Of a stretch of 64,000 nucleotides of DNA, positions 10,934-19,768 are shown in pieces; positions within the stretch are counted from its first letter, which is position 1, and every line of letters begins with the position of its first letter. The translations under genes were made by a program, and so were the position numbers. Origin of the DNA: Celeribacter halophilus (GTDB taxonomy: Bacteria > Pseudomonadota > Alphaproteobacteria > Rhodobacterales > Rhodobacteraceae); the NCBI RefSeq assembly GCF_900114135.1, contig NZ_FORY01000007.1, positions 81,730 through 145,729 on the forward strand, read 5' to 3'. The notes beneath the pieces were generated by a model that worked only from the letters and a program-made list of their open reading frames with translations, ran no database searches and was not told the origin of the DNA.

Positions 10934-11228
10934 ACTGTTGCAAGGTGCCACACGCGACGAGGCGCTGGCCCCGCTTCTGGCGCAAGGCTGGACAGAAACC
11001 GCCGATGGAAACGCGATCCGGAAGCGTTTCACATTCCGGAACTTTAACGAGGCTTTCGGGTTTATGACACGGGTTGCGCTTTTTGCGGAAAAAAGAGATC
11101 ACCACCCCGACTGGCGCAATGTCTACCGGACGGTCGAGGTGGAGCTTTCCACCCATGACGCCGGAGGCTTGACCGCGAAAGACATCGAACTGGCAAGAAC
11201 AATGGACGAGGCAGCCGCACATGTTTGA
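10926..11228 (+). CDS. phhB: 4a-hydroxytetrahydrobiopterin dehydratase (pterin-4a-carbinolamine dehydratase)
   Basis: Dehydrates 4a-hydroxytetrahydropterin, recycling the pterin cofactor of aromatic amino-acid hydroxylases. The 100-residue length is standard. The family motif EKRDHHPDW with the active-site histidines, followed by [19 protein letters not shown], is intact. No phenylalanine hydroxylase gene is adjacent. In many Rhodobacteraceae this small enzyme is found in this same acyltransferase/MscS context. Its start overlaps the upstream gene and its stop overlaps the mechanosensitive-channel start by 8 bases. Confidence 0.93.
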   Translation: MTELLQGATRDEALAPLLAQGWTETADGNAIRKRFTFRNFNEAFGFMTRVALFAEKRDHHPDWRNVYRTVEVELSTHDAGGLTAKDIELARTMDEAAAHV

Positions 11229-12069
11229 AAAGCTTATGAGTTACGAAATCTACGAAGGCCATCCGTTGGGCGAGTATCTCTCGATCGAATTTCTGGCCGG
11301 AATTGCAGGGTCCATCGTCGGCGCTCTGGTTCTGCTGCTGATCGGGATGATCATTTCCGGCTGGGTCGGTCGCCGTATCCGCGCCATCGGGCTAAGATAT
11401 GAGACCCTCGACGACACGCTGTTCAATTTCCTCGCCAATATCGCGCGTTATGCGGTTCTGGCCTTTACCCTTCTGATCGTTCTCAACACCTTCGGCATCC
11501 AGACCACCTCGATCGTCGCTGTGATCGGTGCCGCCGGTCTGGCCATCGGTCTGGCGCTACAAGGCACCCTGTCGAACATCGCGGCGGGGGTGATGATCAT
11601 CCTGTTCCGCCCCTTCAAAATCGGGGATTTCGTCGAAGTCTCCGGCAAGATGGGCACCGTCAAGGATATTTCCCTGAACTATACCGAGCTTGCCGATCTG
11701 TCGAATGTGCAGGTGATCGTGCCGAACTCGCAGGTCTGGGGCAATATCATCACCAACTACTCCACCAATGACACACGCCGCGCGGAGTGGACCTTTGGCG
11801 TGAGCTATGGCGCGAACCTGAAAATCGCGGAAGACGTGATCCGCAAGACGATCCTGTCCGATCCGCGTGCGCTGACCGATCCGGAGCCGTTCATTCAGGT
11901 CAACAATCTGGGCGACTTCTCGGTCGACTTCCTTGTGCGTGTCTGGGTCAAATCCTCGGACTACTTCGCCTTCTCGACCGATATGAAACGTGCGGTCAAA
12001 GAGGCGCTGGACGAGGCGGGTGTGGAAATTCCCTTCCCGACCCGCACGGTCATCAACGCCGCCGAATAA
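11221..12069 (+). CDS. mscS: Small-conductance mechanosensitive channel, MscS family
   Basis: Heptameric inner-membrane channel that releases solutes on hypo-osmotic shock. The 282 residues match the short MscS architecture: three transmembrane helices, the third carrying the Gly/Ala-rich pore helix ([17 protein letters not shown] followed by NIAAGVMII), then the beta domain with [12 protein letters not shown] and [14 protein letters not shown], and the alpha/beta vestibule domain. It is the last gene of the 5409-12069 run and is followed by a clear terminator. The start has no strong Shine-Dalgarno but lies inside the end of phhB. Confidence 0.93.
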   Translation: MFEKLMSYEIYEGHPLGEYLSIEFLAGIAGSIVGALVLLLIGMIISGWVGRRIRAIGLRYETLDDTLFNFLANIARYAVLAFTLLIVLNTFGIQTTSIVAVIGAAGLAIGLALQGTLSNIAAGVMIILFRPFKIGDFVEVSGKMGTVKDISLNYTELADLSNVQVIVPNSQVWGNIITNYSTNDTRRAEWTFGVSYGANLKIAEDVIRKTILSDPRALTDPEPFIQVNNLGDFSVDFLVRVWVKSSDYFAFSTDMKRAVKEALDEAGVEIPFPTRTVINAAE

Positions 12070-12095
12070 GGCCGGAGCAACAAGACCAATACACG

Positions 12096-12124
12096 AACGC
12101 CCGAGGTCATCCCTCGGGCGTTTG
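12096..12124 (+). terminator. Rho-independent terminator after mscS
   Basis: An 11-bp perfect stem (AACGCCCGAGG at 12096-12106 with CCTCGGGCGTT at 12112-12122) closes a 5-base loop and is followed by further T residues. The convergent peroxiredoxin gene ends about 80 bases downstream, so the element may serve both directions. Confidence 0.88.
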
Positions 12125-12205
12125 TCATTTCAGGCCCCGTGTCAGGGCATTGTCCAAAGCGCTTCCCACCAACCTGTCACCCAAGTTTTCGCGAAACGCT
12201 TCCGA

Positions 12206-12694
12206 TCAGATTTTTTCCAACAGGGACTCGCCTGCGGAAATCGTGCATTCGCCGGGGCTGGCCTCGACTTCGAGCACCTTCACCACACCATCTTCGGCAT
12301 AGAGCGCGAAGCGTTTGGAGCGGTTGATCAGCCCCGCAGGCGGTGCACTGAAATCCAGACCCAGCGCCTTGATAAACGCGCCTTCCGCATCGCCCAACAT
12401 AGTGATCCCCGCCTCATCTGCGCCGGTGTCTTTCGCCCATGCGCCCATCACAAAAGGGTCGTTGACGGCGACGCAGATCACCTCGTCCACACCTTTTTCC
12501 TCGAATTTCGGCTTGGTGCGGATAAAGCTGGGCACATGCGCCGTTGTGCAGACGCCGGTATAGGCACCAGGCAAACCGAACAGCACAACCTTGCGCCCCT
12601 TGAACTTGTCCGAAAGCTCGACGGCAGCTGGCCCCTCTGCTGTCATTTCAAGCACGCTGCCACCCGGCAGACTGTCTCCCACGCGAATTGTCAT
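12206..12694 (-). CDS. Peroxiredoxin, Prx5/AhpE-like (glutaredoxin- or thioredoxin-dependent)
   Basis: Thiol peroxidase that reduces hydrogen and organic peroxides. With the ATG at 12692-12694 (GAGGAACAG upstream) the product has 162 residues, the standard Prx5 length. The peroxidatic cysteine is Cys49 in PGAYTGVC, and the C-terminal GECTIS segment carries a possible resolving cysteine as in plant/bacterial type II (Prx5) enzymes. It is transcribed away from the flavin reductase gene, whose start lies 78 bases away, so the two share a divergent promoter region. Confidence 0.92.
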   Translation of the reverse strand: MTIRVGDSLPGGSVLEMTAEGPAAVELSDKFKGRKVVLFGLPGAYTGVCTTAHVPSFIRTKPKFEEKGVDEVICVAVNDPFVMGAWAKDTGADEAGITMLGDAEGAFIKALGLDFSAPPAGLINRSKRFALYAEDGVVKVLEVEASPGECTISAGESLLEKI

Positions 12695-12772
12695 GATTCT
12701 GTTCCTCTGTGCGTTGTCATTCTGTCTCTCCACGATATAGGGTCAGCGCGTTTCACGACCAGAGGAAAGATC

Positions 12773-13978
12773 ATGAGCCACTTCATCGTCATCGGGGCCG
12801 GACAGGCCGGTCAAAGCATTGTCACCACTCTGCGCGGCCAAGGGTTCGACGGCCGGATCACTCTGATCGGGGATGAACCGGCTCCGCCCTACCAGCGCCC
12901 GCCCCTGTCGAAAGCCTATCTTCTGGGAGAGATGGAACTGGAGCGCCTGTTCTTGCGACCGGAAAGCTATTACGCAGACGAGAACATCACCCTGCGCACT
13001 AATGCCAAGGTCACCGGCATCGACCCGAAGGCCAAAACCGTGTCCATCGGGGATGAGGTGTTGAGCTATGACAAGCTCGCGCTGGCCACCGGCTCCGCCC
13101 CGCGCCTGCTGCCCGCCGCCATTGGCGGAGAGCTTGAGGGGGTCTACACCATGCGGACGCTGGCCGATGCCGATGCGATCGAACCGGAGTTCCGCGAAGG
13201 GGCCTCTGTGTTGATCGTCGGCGGCGGTTATATCGGGCTGGAAGCGGCGGCTGTGGCCTCGAAAAAAGGGCTCAAGGTCACGCTCGTTGAAATGGCCGAC
13301 CGGATTTTGCAGCGCGTTGCCTCGAAAGAAACCTCGGACTATTTCCGCGCTTTGCACAGCTCCCACGGCGTTGACCTGCGCGAGGGCGTGGGGCTTGTCA
13401 AACTGAGCGGAGACGGTCGCGTGAAGACCGCAGACCTGACCGATGGCACCACGCTGGACGTGGATTTCGTCATTGTCGGCGTCGGGATCATCCCCGGCAC
13501 GGAGCTGGCCGAACTGGCCGGACTGGCGCTTGAGAACGGGATCAAAACCGACCTGCATGGCGCGACCTCGGACCCCGATATTTTCGCGGCGGGCGATTGT
13601 GCCTCTTTCCCGCATGAGGGTGTGCAGATGCGTCTCGAAAGCGTTGGAAATGCCATTGACCAAGGGGCCGTGGTGGCCAAGAACATGCTCGGTCAGGATG
13701 TGATCTACACGCCGAAACCGTGGTTCTGGTCCGATCAATATGATGTCAAACTCCAGATCGCGGGGCTTTCCACCGGTCACGATCAGGTCGTGATCCGCGA
13801 GGGCGACGGGACGCGTTCGCATTGGTATTACAAGGACGGGCAACTGATCGCCATCGACGCCATCAACGATCCGCGCGGCTATATGGTCGCCAAACGTCTG
13901 ATTGAAAGCGGCAAGACCGCTGATCCGGACAAGGTGGCCGACCCATCAACCGATCTCAAACAGTTGATGCGCGGCTGA
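12773..13978 (+). CDS. FAD-dependent NAD(P)H:ferredoxin/rubredoxin reductase
   Basis: Flavoprotein that passes electrons from NAD(P)H to a small iron-sulfur protein, as in putidaredoxin/rhodocoxin reductases that feed cytochromes P450. The 401 residues show the FAD-binding GAGQAG (7-12), the PPYQRPPLSK segment, the NAD-binding VGGGYIGLE (about 145-153), the FAAGDCA FAD motif and the C-terminal reductase domain (WFWSDQYDVKLQIAG). The ATG at 12773 has AGAGGAAAG in front; longer frames upstream lack support. No partner ferredoxin or P450 is adjacent. The stop overlaps rsmD by one base. Confidence 0.92.
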   Translation: MSHFIVIGAGQAGQSIVTTLRGQGFDGRITLIGDEPAPPYQRPPLSKAYLLGEMELERLFLRPESYYADENITLRTNAKVTGIDPKAKTVSIGDEVLSYDKLALATGSAPRLLPAAIGGELEGVYTMRTLADADAIEPEFREGASVLIVGGGYIGLEAAAVASKKGLKVTLVEMADRILQRVASKETSDYFRALHSSHGVDLREGVGLVKLSGDGRVKTADLTDGTTLDVDFVIVGVGIIPGTELAELAGLALENGIKTDLHGATSDPDIFAAGDCASFPHEGVQMRLESVGNAIDQGAVVAKNMLGQDVIYTPKPWFWSDQYDVKLQIAGLSTGHDQVVIREGDGTRSHWYYKDGQLIAIDAINDPRGYMVAKRLIESGKTADPDKVADPSTDLKQLMRG

Positions 13979-14538
13979 TGCGGATCATCGCGGGAGAGTT
14001 TCGCGGGCTGGCGCTGGCCTCTGTCGGCAAGGGCGATGCGGGGGCGCATTTGCGTCCGACCACGGATCGCGTGCGCGAAAGCCTGTTCTCTGTTCTGACC
14101 GCTGGCAAATATGGGGATGCGGTGACGGAGGCCCGCGTGCTGGACCTGTTCGCGGGCACCGGCGCGCTGGGGCTGGAAGCGCTCTCGCGCGGGGCGGAAT
14201 GTGTCACCTTTGTCGATGACGGGCGCAAGGCGCAGGGGTTGATTGCCGAGAACATCAGGAAATGCCGTGCCGAGACGCGTTGCACCCTGATGCGCGCCGA
14301 TGCCACGCGCCTGCCAGCCAATCCGTCCGCGCCCTATGATCTGGTCTTTCTCGATCCGCCCTATGCCAAGGGGCTTGGCGAAGTCGCCATCGCCGCGGCT
14401 CTGGCGGGAAACTGGCTGACGCCCCGCGCCCTTGTGGTCTGGGAAGACAGCGCCGCCATCACCCCGCCTGACGCGCTCGCCCTTTTGGACACGCGCAAAT
14501 ATGGCGACACGAAAATCAACTTTCTGGAGCCAGCATGA
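13978..14538 (+). CDS. rsmD: 16S rRNA (guanine(966)-N2)-methyltransferase
   Basis: Methylates G966 of 16S rRNA in the assembled small subunit using S-adenosylmethionine. The 186-residue protein starts MRIIAGEFRG, the typical family start. It contains RPTTDRVRE, the SAM-binding DLFAGTGALGLE and the catalytic DPPY motif in VFLDPPYAKG. It begins on the last base of the upstream stop (TGATG) and ends in an ATGA overlap with the HAD gene, so the three genes are translated as one unit. Confidence 0.95.
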   Translation: MRIIAGEFRGLALASVGKGDAGAHLRPTTDRVRESLFSVLTAGKYGDAVTEARVLDLFAGTGALGLEALSRGAECVTFVDDGRKAQGLIAENIRKCRAETRCTLMRADATRLPANPSAPYDLVFLDPPYAKGLGEVAIAAALAGNWLTPRALVVWEDSAAITPPDALALLDTRKYGDTKINFLEPA

Positions 14539-15182
14539 CTGTAAAAGCCGTAATTTTCGATTGCGACGGGGTGATTGTGGACAGTGAGCCGCCTTTGCTG
14601 GAGTTCCTGCAAAAGGACTTCGCGCGGTTCGGTCTCGACATCTCGATCCATGAGCTTGAATCGAAATATGTCGGGGGCACAATGGCGCGGGTCGGAGAGC
14701 GTGCCCGCGAAGCCGGAGCGGCCCTGCCGGACAGTTGGATTGACGAGGTCTACCCCCGCGTTTTCGAGATGCTCGGCGCGGGTGTGCCGCTGATCGACGG
14801 GGTTGAAGCCGCCTTTGATGCGCTGGACGCGGCGGGCATTCCCTATGCGGTCGGCTCGAACGGACCGATGGAGAAGATGGATGTGACGCTTGGGGCCCAT
14901 CCTGCGGTCTTTGCCCGTCTCAAAGGTCGCATCCATTCAGCCCACACCTATGGCACGGCCAAGCCGGCCCCCGATCTGTTTCTGATCGCTGCAGAGCATC
15001 TCGGCGTTGCGCCAGAGGGCTGCGCGGTGATTGACGACAGCACCTCCGGCTGTATCGCCGCGCGGCGGGCGGGCATGAAATGTTTCGGGTTCGATCCTCA
15101 CGGCGATGGCGCACGTCTCATTGCCGAAGGGGCCGAGCATCTTGCGGATATGCACGATCTGCCCGCGCGCCTCGGGCTGTAA
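14535..15182 (+). CDS. HAD-superfamily phosphatase (phosphoglycolate phosphatase / beta-phosphoglucomutase-like)
   Basis: Aspartate-nucleophile phosphohydrolase or mutase with a helical cap domain. The 215 residues begin with the HAD motif I DCDGVIVDSE (nucleophile Asp9 and acid Asp11), then a small cap domain, motif II VGSN, the lysine of motif III in GTAKPAPD and motif IV VIDDS. The spacing fits the CbbY/Gph/YhcW group; the exact substrate cannot be told from sequence. It overlaps rsmD by four bases and is followed by a terminator. Confidence 0.88.
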   Translation: MTVKAVIFDCDGVIVDSEPPLLEFLQKDFARFGLDISIHELESKYVGGTMARVGERAREAGAALPDSWIDEVYPRVFEMLGAGVPLIDGVEAAFDALDAAGIPYAVGSNGPMEKMDVTLGAHPAVFARLKGRIHSAHTYGTAKPAPDLFLIAAEHLGVAPEGCAVIDDSTSGCIAARRAGMKCFGFDPHGDGARLIAEGAEHLADMHDLPARLGL

Positions 15183-15235
15183 CCTCGGGCTGCAAGCCTG
15201 CGCGAGGCGCACCCGATACGCACACTCAATATGCA

Positions 15236-15265
15236 AAAGGGCCACCCGAAGGCGGCCCTTTTTCA
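15236..15265. terminator. Rho-independent terminator between convergent genes
   Basis: An 8-bp stem AAAGGGCC/GGCCCTTT (15236-15243 with 15254-15261) with a 10-base loop is followed by further T residues on the plus strand and by an A/T-containing flank on the minus side. It separates the HAD gene (plus) from the dctP-like gene (minus). Confidence 0.82.
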
Positions 15266-15301
15266 CATCTCATAACACGATTCACACCGCAGTCCGGCCA
15301 G

Positions 15302-16399
15302 TTACCGGATGCGATCTTGCGACAGATGCGCGGCAGAGGCCCCGCGCGTGTCAATCCACGGCTGGCGCTCCATCGCCTCGGCCACCATCGCCTTCACATC
15401 CGCCACAAGAGCAGCCCCGTCATAGCCTTTGGCCGTCATCTCGGCGCTCCAGTCGCTTACGACCTCATCACCCACAGCTTTGAGCCTCGCGGTCTCCTCC
15501 GCGCTCAACACGGCAATCTCATTGTCGGTCTGCGCAATCACCCGCAGCCCGTCTTCGTCGCCCAGATCATAGGCCGCACCCGACCATTGCGAGGCCAGAA
15601 GGCCGGAGTTCCGGTCGATCACCGCCTTGAGATCATCGGGAAGGCTGTCGTATTTCGCCTTGTTCATCGCCCAGATGAAATAGAGATTGTAAAAGGCCGT
15701 GTCCCCCGCAACATCCGTATGGCTGTCGGTCAACTCGTCGAGCTTCAGGGAGGGGGCCATCTCATAGGTAATCATGCCGCCATCCAGAACGCCCTTGGCC
15801 AGAGCTTCGGGAAAGGCAGGCACAGGCATCCCTACGGGGACCGCGCCCAGCTTATCGAGCAACAGGGTCGAGGTCCGCGTCGGTGCGCGCAGTTTGAGGC
15901 CCTGAAAATCCTCCATAACCTCCAAAGCCGCGCCCTTTTTATGCACCAGCCCTTCGCCATGCATATGCGCGGCCAGAAGGTGCACGTCCTTGAAATCATC
16001 CAGCAGATATTTCTGGGTAAAATTCCAAGCGGCCACAGAGGCCAGTTCGCCCGATTTGGGCATCAGGAACGGCAGTTCCAGCGCCTCGGTTTCGGGAAAA
16101 CGTCCCGGCTGATAGCCCGGAACCACCCAACCGCCATCAATCGCGCCATCGCGGATCAGGTCATATTGGTCGGAGGCTTTGCCGCCCAGCTGCATGAGCG
16201 GATACATCTCAATCTTGATCCGCCCGCCACTGTCTTCCTCGATCTTCCTGACCCAAGGCTCCATGAAATAGATCGGAGCCCCGGAGTTGGGCGAAACGAA
16301 ATGTTGGAAACGAAGTGTCACATCCTGCGCGAAAGCGGTGGTGGCAACACAGAAAATGGCAGCACCCGAAAGCGCCGCCCGCAAAAGGGTCGATGTCAT
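15302..16399 (-). CDS. dctP: TRAP transporter substrate-binding protein DctP, orphan
   Basis: Periplasmic solute receptor of the TRAP family, which binds carboxylates and other organic anions for sodium-driven uptake. From the ATG at 16397-16399 (GGGGGA upstream) the 365 residues start with a signal peptide ending AFAQD. Then come LRFQHFVSPNS, the Arg-containing ligand-binding segment LKLRAPTRTSTLLLDKLGAVPVG in two parts, and the long connecting helices. No DctQ/DctM membrane genes lie on either side, so it must pair with subunits encoded elsewhere or act as a sensor receptor. Ligand unknown. Confidence 0.9.
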   Translation of the reverse strand: MTSTLLRAALSGAAIFCVATTAFAQDVTLRFQHFVSPNSGAPIYFMEPWVRKIEEDSGGRIKIEMYPLMQLGGKASDQYDLIRDGAIDGGWVVPGYQPGRFPETEALELPFLMPKSGELASVAAWNFTQKYLLDDFKDVHLLAAHMHGEGLVHKKGAALEVMEDFQGLKLRAPTRTSTLLLDKLGAVPVGMPVPAFPEALAKGVLDGGMITYEMAPSLKLDELTDSHTDVAGDTAFYNLYFIWAMNKAKYDSLPDDLKAVIDRNSGLLASQWSGAAYDLGDEDGLRVIAQTDNEIAVLSAEETARLKAVGDEVVSDWSAEMTAKGYDGAALVADVKAMVAEAMERQPWIDTRGASAAHLSQDRIR

Positions 16400-16553
16400 T
16401 GGTGTCCCCCTAAGGCCCGCCAAGGTTCGGCGCTCGGACAGGCCTGCGTGAGTGCCGTTGGACAGGGGCAAGCGTGCCGCAAGTCAGCCGAAACGGCAAA
16501 CTGCCCTTGTTCTAGTGGGGGAGATCACGTCTGGCAAGAAAACTTGCGCGCGC

Positions 16554-17402
16554 TCAGACCTTCACAGTGGGATAGTAGATGTCACCCGGCGAAAGCGTAA
16601 ATATCTCGCAACCGGTGGCCGTCACGCCGATGGAATGCTCGAATTGTGCCGAGAGTTTCTTGTCCTTGGTGATCGCAGTCCATTCGTCGCGCAGCACTTT
16701 GGTCTCCGCACGGCCCAGATTGATCATCGGCTCGATGGTGAAGAACATGCCCTCTTCCAGAACCGGCGCTTCATCCCCCGGACGGCGATGCGGGACATAG
16801 TGCAGCACATTCGGCGGCGCGTGGAACACACGGCCAAGCCCGTGACCGCAGAAGTCGCGCACGACAGACATGCGGTTCTTGTGGGCATGTTCCTGAATCG
16901 CACGGGCGATGTCGTCGAACGTGTTGCCCGGCTTGACCTGTTCAATGCCGAACATCAGGCAGTCATGGGTGACCTGCACCAGACGTTCCGCGAATTTCTT
17001 GGGCTGGCCGACGAAATACATCCGGCTCGTGTCCCCGAACCAGCCATCCTTGATGACCGTCACGTCGATGTTGATGATGTCACCATCGAGGAGCGTGTCA
17101 TCCTTGTGGCCCGGAATTTTCGCACCGGGGATGCCGTGGCAAACCACATGGTTGGTGGAAATGCAGGAGGCGTGTTTGTAGCCCTTGTAGCCGATGGTCG
17201 CGGACGTGGTGCCAAGCTCGGTCACGCGACGCTCGATAAAAGCGTCAATCTCGCCCGTGGTCGCGCCCGGCACGACAAGAGGGCCGACCTCGTCAAGGAT
17301 CTGTGCCGCAACAGCCCCTGCCGCGTGCATGCCGGCGAAATCGGCATCCTCGTAAATTCGAATTCCGTCTTTGGTAATGCGGCCGCGATGCATCTCGTCC
17401 AA
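16554..17402 (-). CDS. map: Methionine aminopeptidase, type I
   Basis: Removes the N-terminal methionine from nascent proteins in the cytoplasm. The metal ligands of the pita-bread fold are visible: INIDVTVIKDGWFGDTSR (two Asp), CGHGLG (His), FTIEPM (Glu) and the C-terminal FEHSIGVT (Glu). The product is 282 residues from a TTG start at 17400-17402 that has GGAG seven bases upstream. An ATG at 17391-17393 would shorten it by three residues and has a poorer ribosome site. An essential housekeeping gene; sfsA lies upstream on the same strand, 66 bases away. Confidence 0.94.
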   Translation of the reverse strand: MDEMHRGRITKDGIRIYEDADFAGMHAAGAVAAQILDEVGPLVVPGATTGEIDAFIERRVTELGTTSATIGYKGYKHASCISTNHVVCHGIPGAKIPGHKDDTLLDGDIINIDVTVIKDGWFGDTSRMYFVGQPKKFAERLVQVTHDCLMFGIEQVKPGNTFDDIARAIQEHAHKNRMSVVRDFCGHGLGRVFHAPPNVLHYVPHRRPGDEAPVLEEGMFFTIEPMINLGRAETKVLRDEWTAITKDKKLSAQFEHSIGVTATGCEIFTLSPGDIYYPTVKV

Positions 17403-17468
17403 GGGTCCACTCCGTTCTCTTTGGCCCCGATATAAGGGGTTCGTCGCAAAAGGGCCAGTGCCGCGGTG

Positions 17469-18161
17469 TCACATCTGTTGCAAAGGTCTGGGCACAAAAA
17501 CGACCTGCTGCGGCGTGATCTCGACACCGAAGACCATGATCTCGACACCAGCGGCGCGGGCGTCGGCCTCGGCCTGCGCATAGGTCGGATCAATGTCGGC
17601 AGCGGGTTTGAAGCGTGTGCAATCATCGCGCGAGACCAGATAGAGCATCACGGCGCGTTCCCCTGCGGCGACCCGATCGGCCAGAACGGACAGGTGCTTG
17701 GACCCGCGTGCAGTTTTCGCATCCGGAAATTCGGCCAGCCCCGCAGAGCGCGAGAGCGTCACGGATTTCACCTCCACCCAGATCGGATGTCCGTCTTGCG
17801 TCACCAGAAAATCCGCCCGCGAATTTTCCCCGTATTTGACCTCCGCACGCACATCGCCCGCAAGCCCCGGCACAGCGCCCGACAAAAGGGCCTCTTTCAC
17901 CACGCGGTTGGCGATACCGGTATCGACCACCACATTTGCCTGTTCCAACTCGACAATCCGCAGCCCGTATTTCAACTTCTTTTTCGGGTCGTCATTGGGT
18001 TCGACCCAGACCTTCGTGCCTTCCTCTGCCAGCCCCATCATCGAGCCGGGGTTCGGGCAATGCGCCGTCACCTCCCGCCCGTCTTCGAGGCGAATATCCG
18101 CGAGGAAGCGTTTGTAGCGACGTAAAAGCGTGGCGGGGATCAGGTCTGTTTGAAAGCGCAT
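17469..18161 (-). CDS. sfsA: DNA/RNA nuclease SfsA (sugar fermentation stimulation protein family)
   Basis: Family named after an E. coli maltose-regulation phenotype; family members carry an OB-like N-terminal part and a PD-(D/E)xK nuclease-like domain. From the ATG at 18159-18161 the product has 230 residues beginning MRFQTDLIPATLLRRYKRFL. It then shows CPNPGSM, the nuclease-like core SRADFLVTQ...WVEVKSVTL and a C-terminal VSRDDC region. Physiological role is unsettled. It is upstream of map on the same strand and divergent from the CinA/MoaB-like gene. Confidence 0.92.
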   Translation of the reverse strand: MRFQTDLIPATLLRRYKRFLADIRLEDGREVTAHCPNPGSMMGLAEEGTKVWVEPNDDPKKKLKYGLRIVELEQANVVVDTGIANRVVKEALLSGAVPGLAGDVRAEVKYGENSRADFLVTQDGHPIWVEVKSVTLSRSAGLAEFPDAKTARGSKHLSVLADRVAAGERAVMLYLVSRDDCTRFKPAADIDPTYAQAEADARAAGVEIMVFGVEITPQQVVFVPRPLQQM

Positions 18162-18322
18162 GGGCCGAGGAGTAAAGCCTTTCGCGCAAAACGTGAAGCG
18201 CCGTCGGGACGGGACAGGACACAAGACCGGCCCCTTTTGGCAAGGTTTTTCTCCAAACCGGATTCAGCTTTCACAAAAAAAGCATTATATCCGAGGGGAC
18301 AGCCGCTCAAGGAGGGCGCGAG

Positions 18323-19063
18323 ATGACCAGTAAAAACCCAACAGCCGCAATTCTCACTATCGGGGACGAAATCCTCTCCGGTCGCACCCGCGACGCGAAT
18401 ATGTATCACCTCGCAGGCGAATTGACCCGCGCGGGGATTGATCTCAAGGAAGCGCGTGTGGTGTCCGATGATCGTGCCGCGATTGTGGAGGCCGTCCGTG
18501 CGTTGTCTGCGAAATACACCCATGTGTTCACCTCCGGCGGGATCGGGCCGACCCATGACGACATCACCGCCGATTGTATTGCGGAGGCCTTCGGGCGCAC
18601 CATTGACGTGCGCGACGATGCCAAGGCGCTTCTGAGCGCGCATTACGAAGGGCGCGGCGTGGAATTCAATGACGCGCGGATGCGCATGGCGCGTATTCCC
18701 GAAGGGGCGGTCCTGATCGAAAATCCGGTGTCCATCGCGCCGGGGTTCTCGGTCGAGAATGTGCATGTCATGGCAGGTGTGCCGAATATCTTTTCCGCCA
18801 TGGTGGCGGGGCTTTTGCCGACGCTCACCGGTGGCAAGCCCTTGCTGTCGCAAACCTACCGCATCAACCGCCCCGAAAGCGCGGTCGCTCAACCTCTAGG
18901 GACGTTGGCGGAGAAATATCCGGCGCTGTCGATGGGGTCTTATCCTTTTGTTCAGAACGGAGCCTATGGCACCAATATCGTGATCCGCGGACAGGACGGG
19001 GCCTTGGTCGAAGCCGCGATGATGGAACTGGCCAAACTGTTCCCTGCCGATGAACAGGGCTGA
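18323..19063 (+). CDS. Competence/damage-inducible CinA N-terminal / MoaB-like molybdopterin-binding protein
   Basis: The 246 residues correspond to the MoCF_biosynth (MogA/MoaB) domain plus a short extension; the C-terminal CinA deamidase domain is absent. Seen motifs: AAILTIGDEILSGRT and the molybdopterin-site TSGGIGPTHDD. Stand-alone proteins of this type in alphaproteobacteria are usually annotated as competence/damage-inducible protein A or molybdopterin-binding protein; some relatives have pyrophosphatase activity. The start has a strong AAGGAGGG Shine-Dalgarno. It overlaps the next gene by 14 bases. Confidence 0.88.
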   Translation: MTSKNPTAAILTIGDEILSGRTRDANMYHLAGELTRAGIDLKEARVVSDDRAAIVEAVRALSAKYTHVFTSGGIGPTHDDITADCIAEAFGRTIDVRDDAKALLSAHYEGRGVEFNDARMRMARIPEGAVLIENPVSIAPGFSVENVHVMAGVPNIFSAMVAGLLPTLTGGKPLLSQTYRINRPESAVAQPLGTLAEKYPALSMGSYPFVQNGAYGTNIVIRGQDGALVEAAMMELAKLFPADEQG

Positions 19064-19757
19064 GCTTTTCCGCGCCTTCGAAGCAACATGGCCGGCTGCG
19101 CGTTGTGAGCGCATCGGCCCTTTCACCTATCGCGAAGGCGCGGGGGGCGGCAGTCGCGTGTCCGCTGCGACTTTGGAGGGGGCGCTCTTTGATGCGGCGC
19201 TGGACAACATTGAAGCGCGGTTTGCCCAAGACGCCCGCCCTGCCCTGTTCCAGATTCGCAGCGGGGAAGACGCCTTTGACGCCATACTCGAACAGCGCGG
19301 CTACCGCATGTTCGATCCAGTCGCCTGTCTCACCGCCCCCGTGGAACGGTTTGCCGCCCCGAAGCCCGAAGACGGCTATGTCGGCTGGCCACCCACCGCG
19401 ATCCAGTGCGAAATCTGGGCCGAGGGCGGCATCACGGCGGCGCGGGTCGATGTGATGCGCCGAGCGCCGGAGCCGAAATGCAGCCTGCTCGGGCGGTTGG
19501 GCGACATGCCTGCGGGCACGGCCTTCGTCGGGCTGCACGGTGAAATCGCGGTGCTGCACGCGCTGGAGATTGCCCGCCCCGCACGACGCCAAGGGCTTGC
19601 CCGTGCGATGATGGGGCTGGCGGCAGATTGGGCGCGCCGGAACGGTGCCACGCAGCTCGCCCTGCAAGTGACCCGCGACAATACGGCGGCGCTTGCGCTC
19701 TATTCTTCGCTTGGAATGGAAGAGGCGGGGCACTACCACTACAGAACCAACTCTTAA
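19050..19757 (+). CDS. GNAT family N-acetyltransferase
   Basis: Acetyl-CoA-dependent acyltransferase of unknown acceptor. The 235 residues have a divergent N-terminal half and a C-terminal GNAT core: LEIARPARRQGLARAMMGLAA in pieces (the acetyl-CoA binding R-x-x-G-x-A pattern), then LQVTRDNTAALALYSSLGM and a C-terminal HYHYR segment. Its start lies 14 bases inside the upstream molybdopterin-binding gene, indicating coupled translation, and the OmpA-like gene follows after 11 bases. Confidence 0.88.
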   Translation: MNRAELFRAFEATWPAARCERIGPFTYREGAGGGSRVSAATLEGALFDAALDNIEARFAQDARPALFQIRSGEDAFDAILEQRGYRMFDPVACLTAPVERFAAPKPEDGYVGWPPTAIQCEIWAEGGITAARVDVMRRAPEPKCSLLGRLGDMPAGTAFVGLHGEIAVLHALEIARPARRQGLARAMMGLAADWARRNGATQLALQVTRDNTAALALYSSLGMEEAGHYHYRTNS

Positions 19758-19768
19758 ACCGGACCCTC

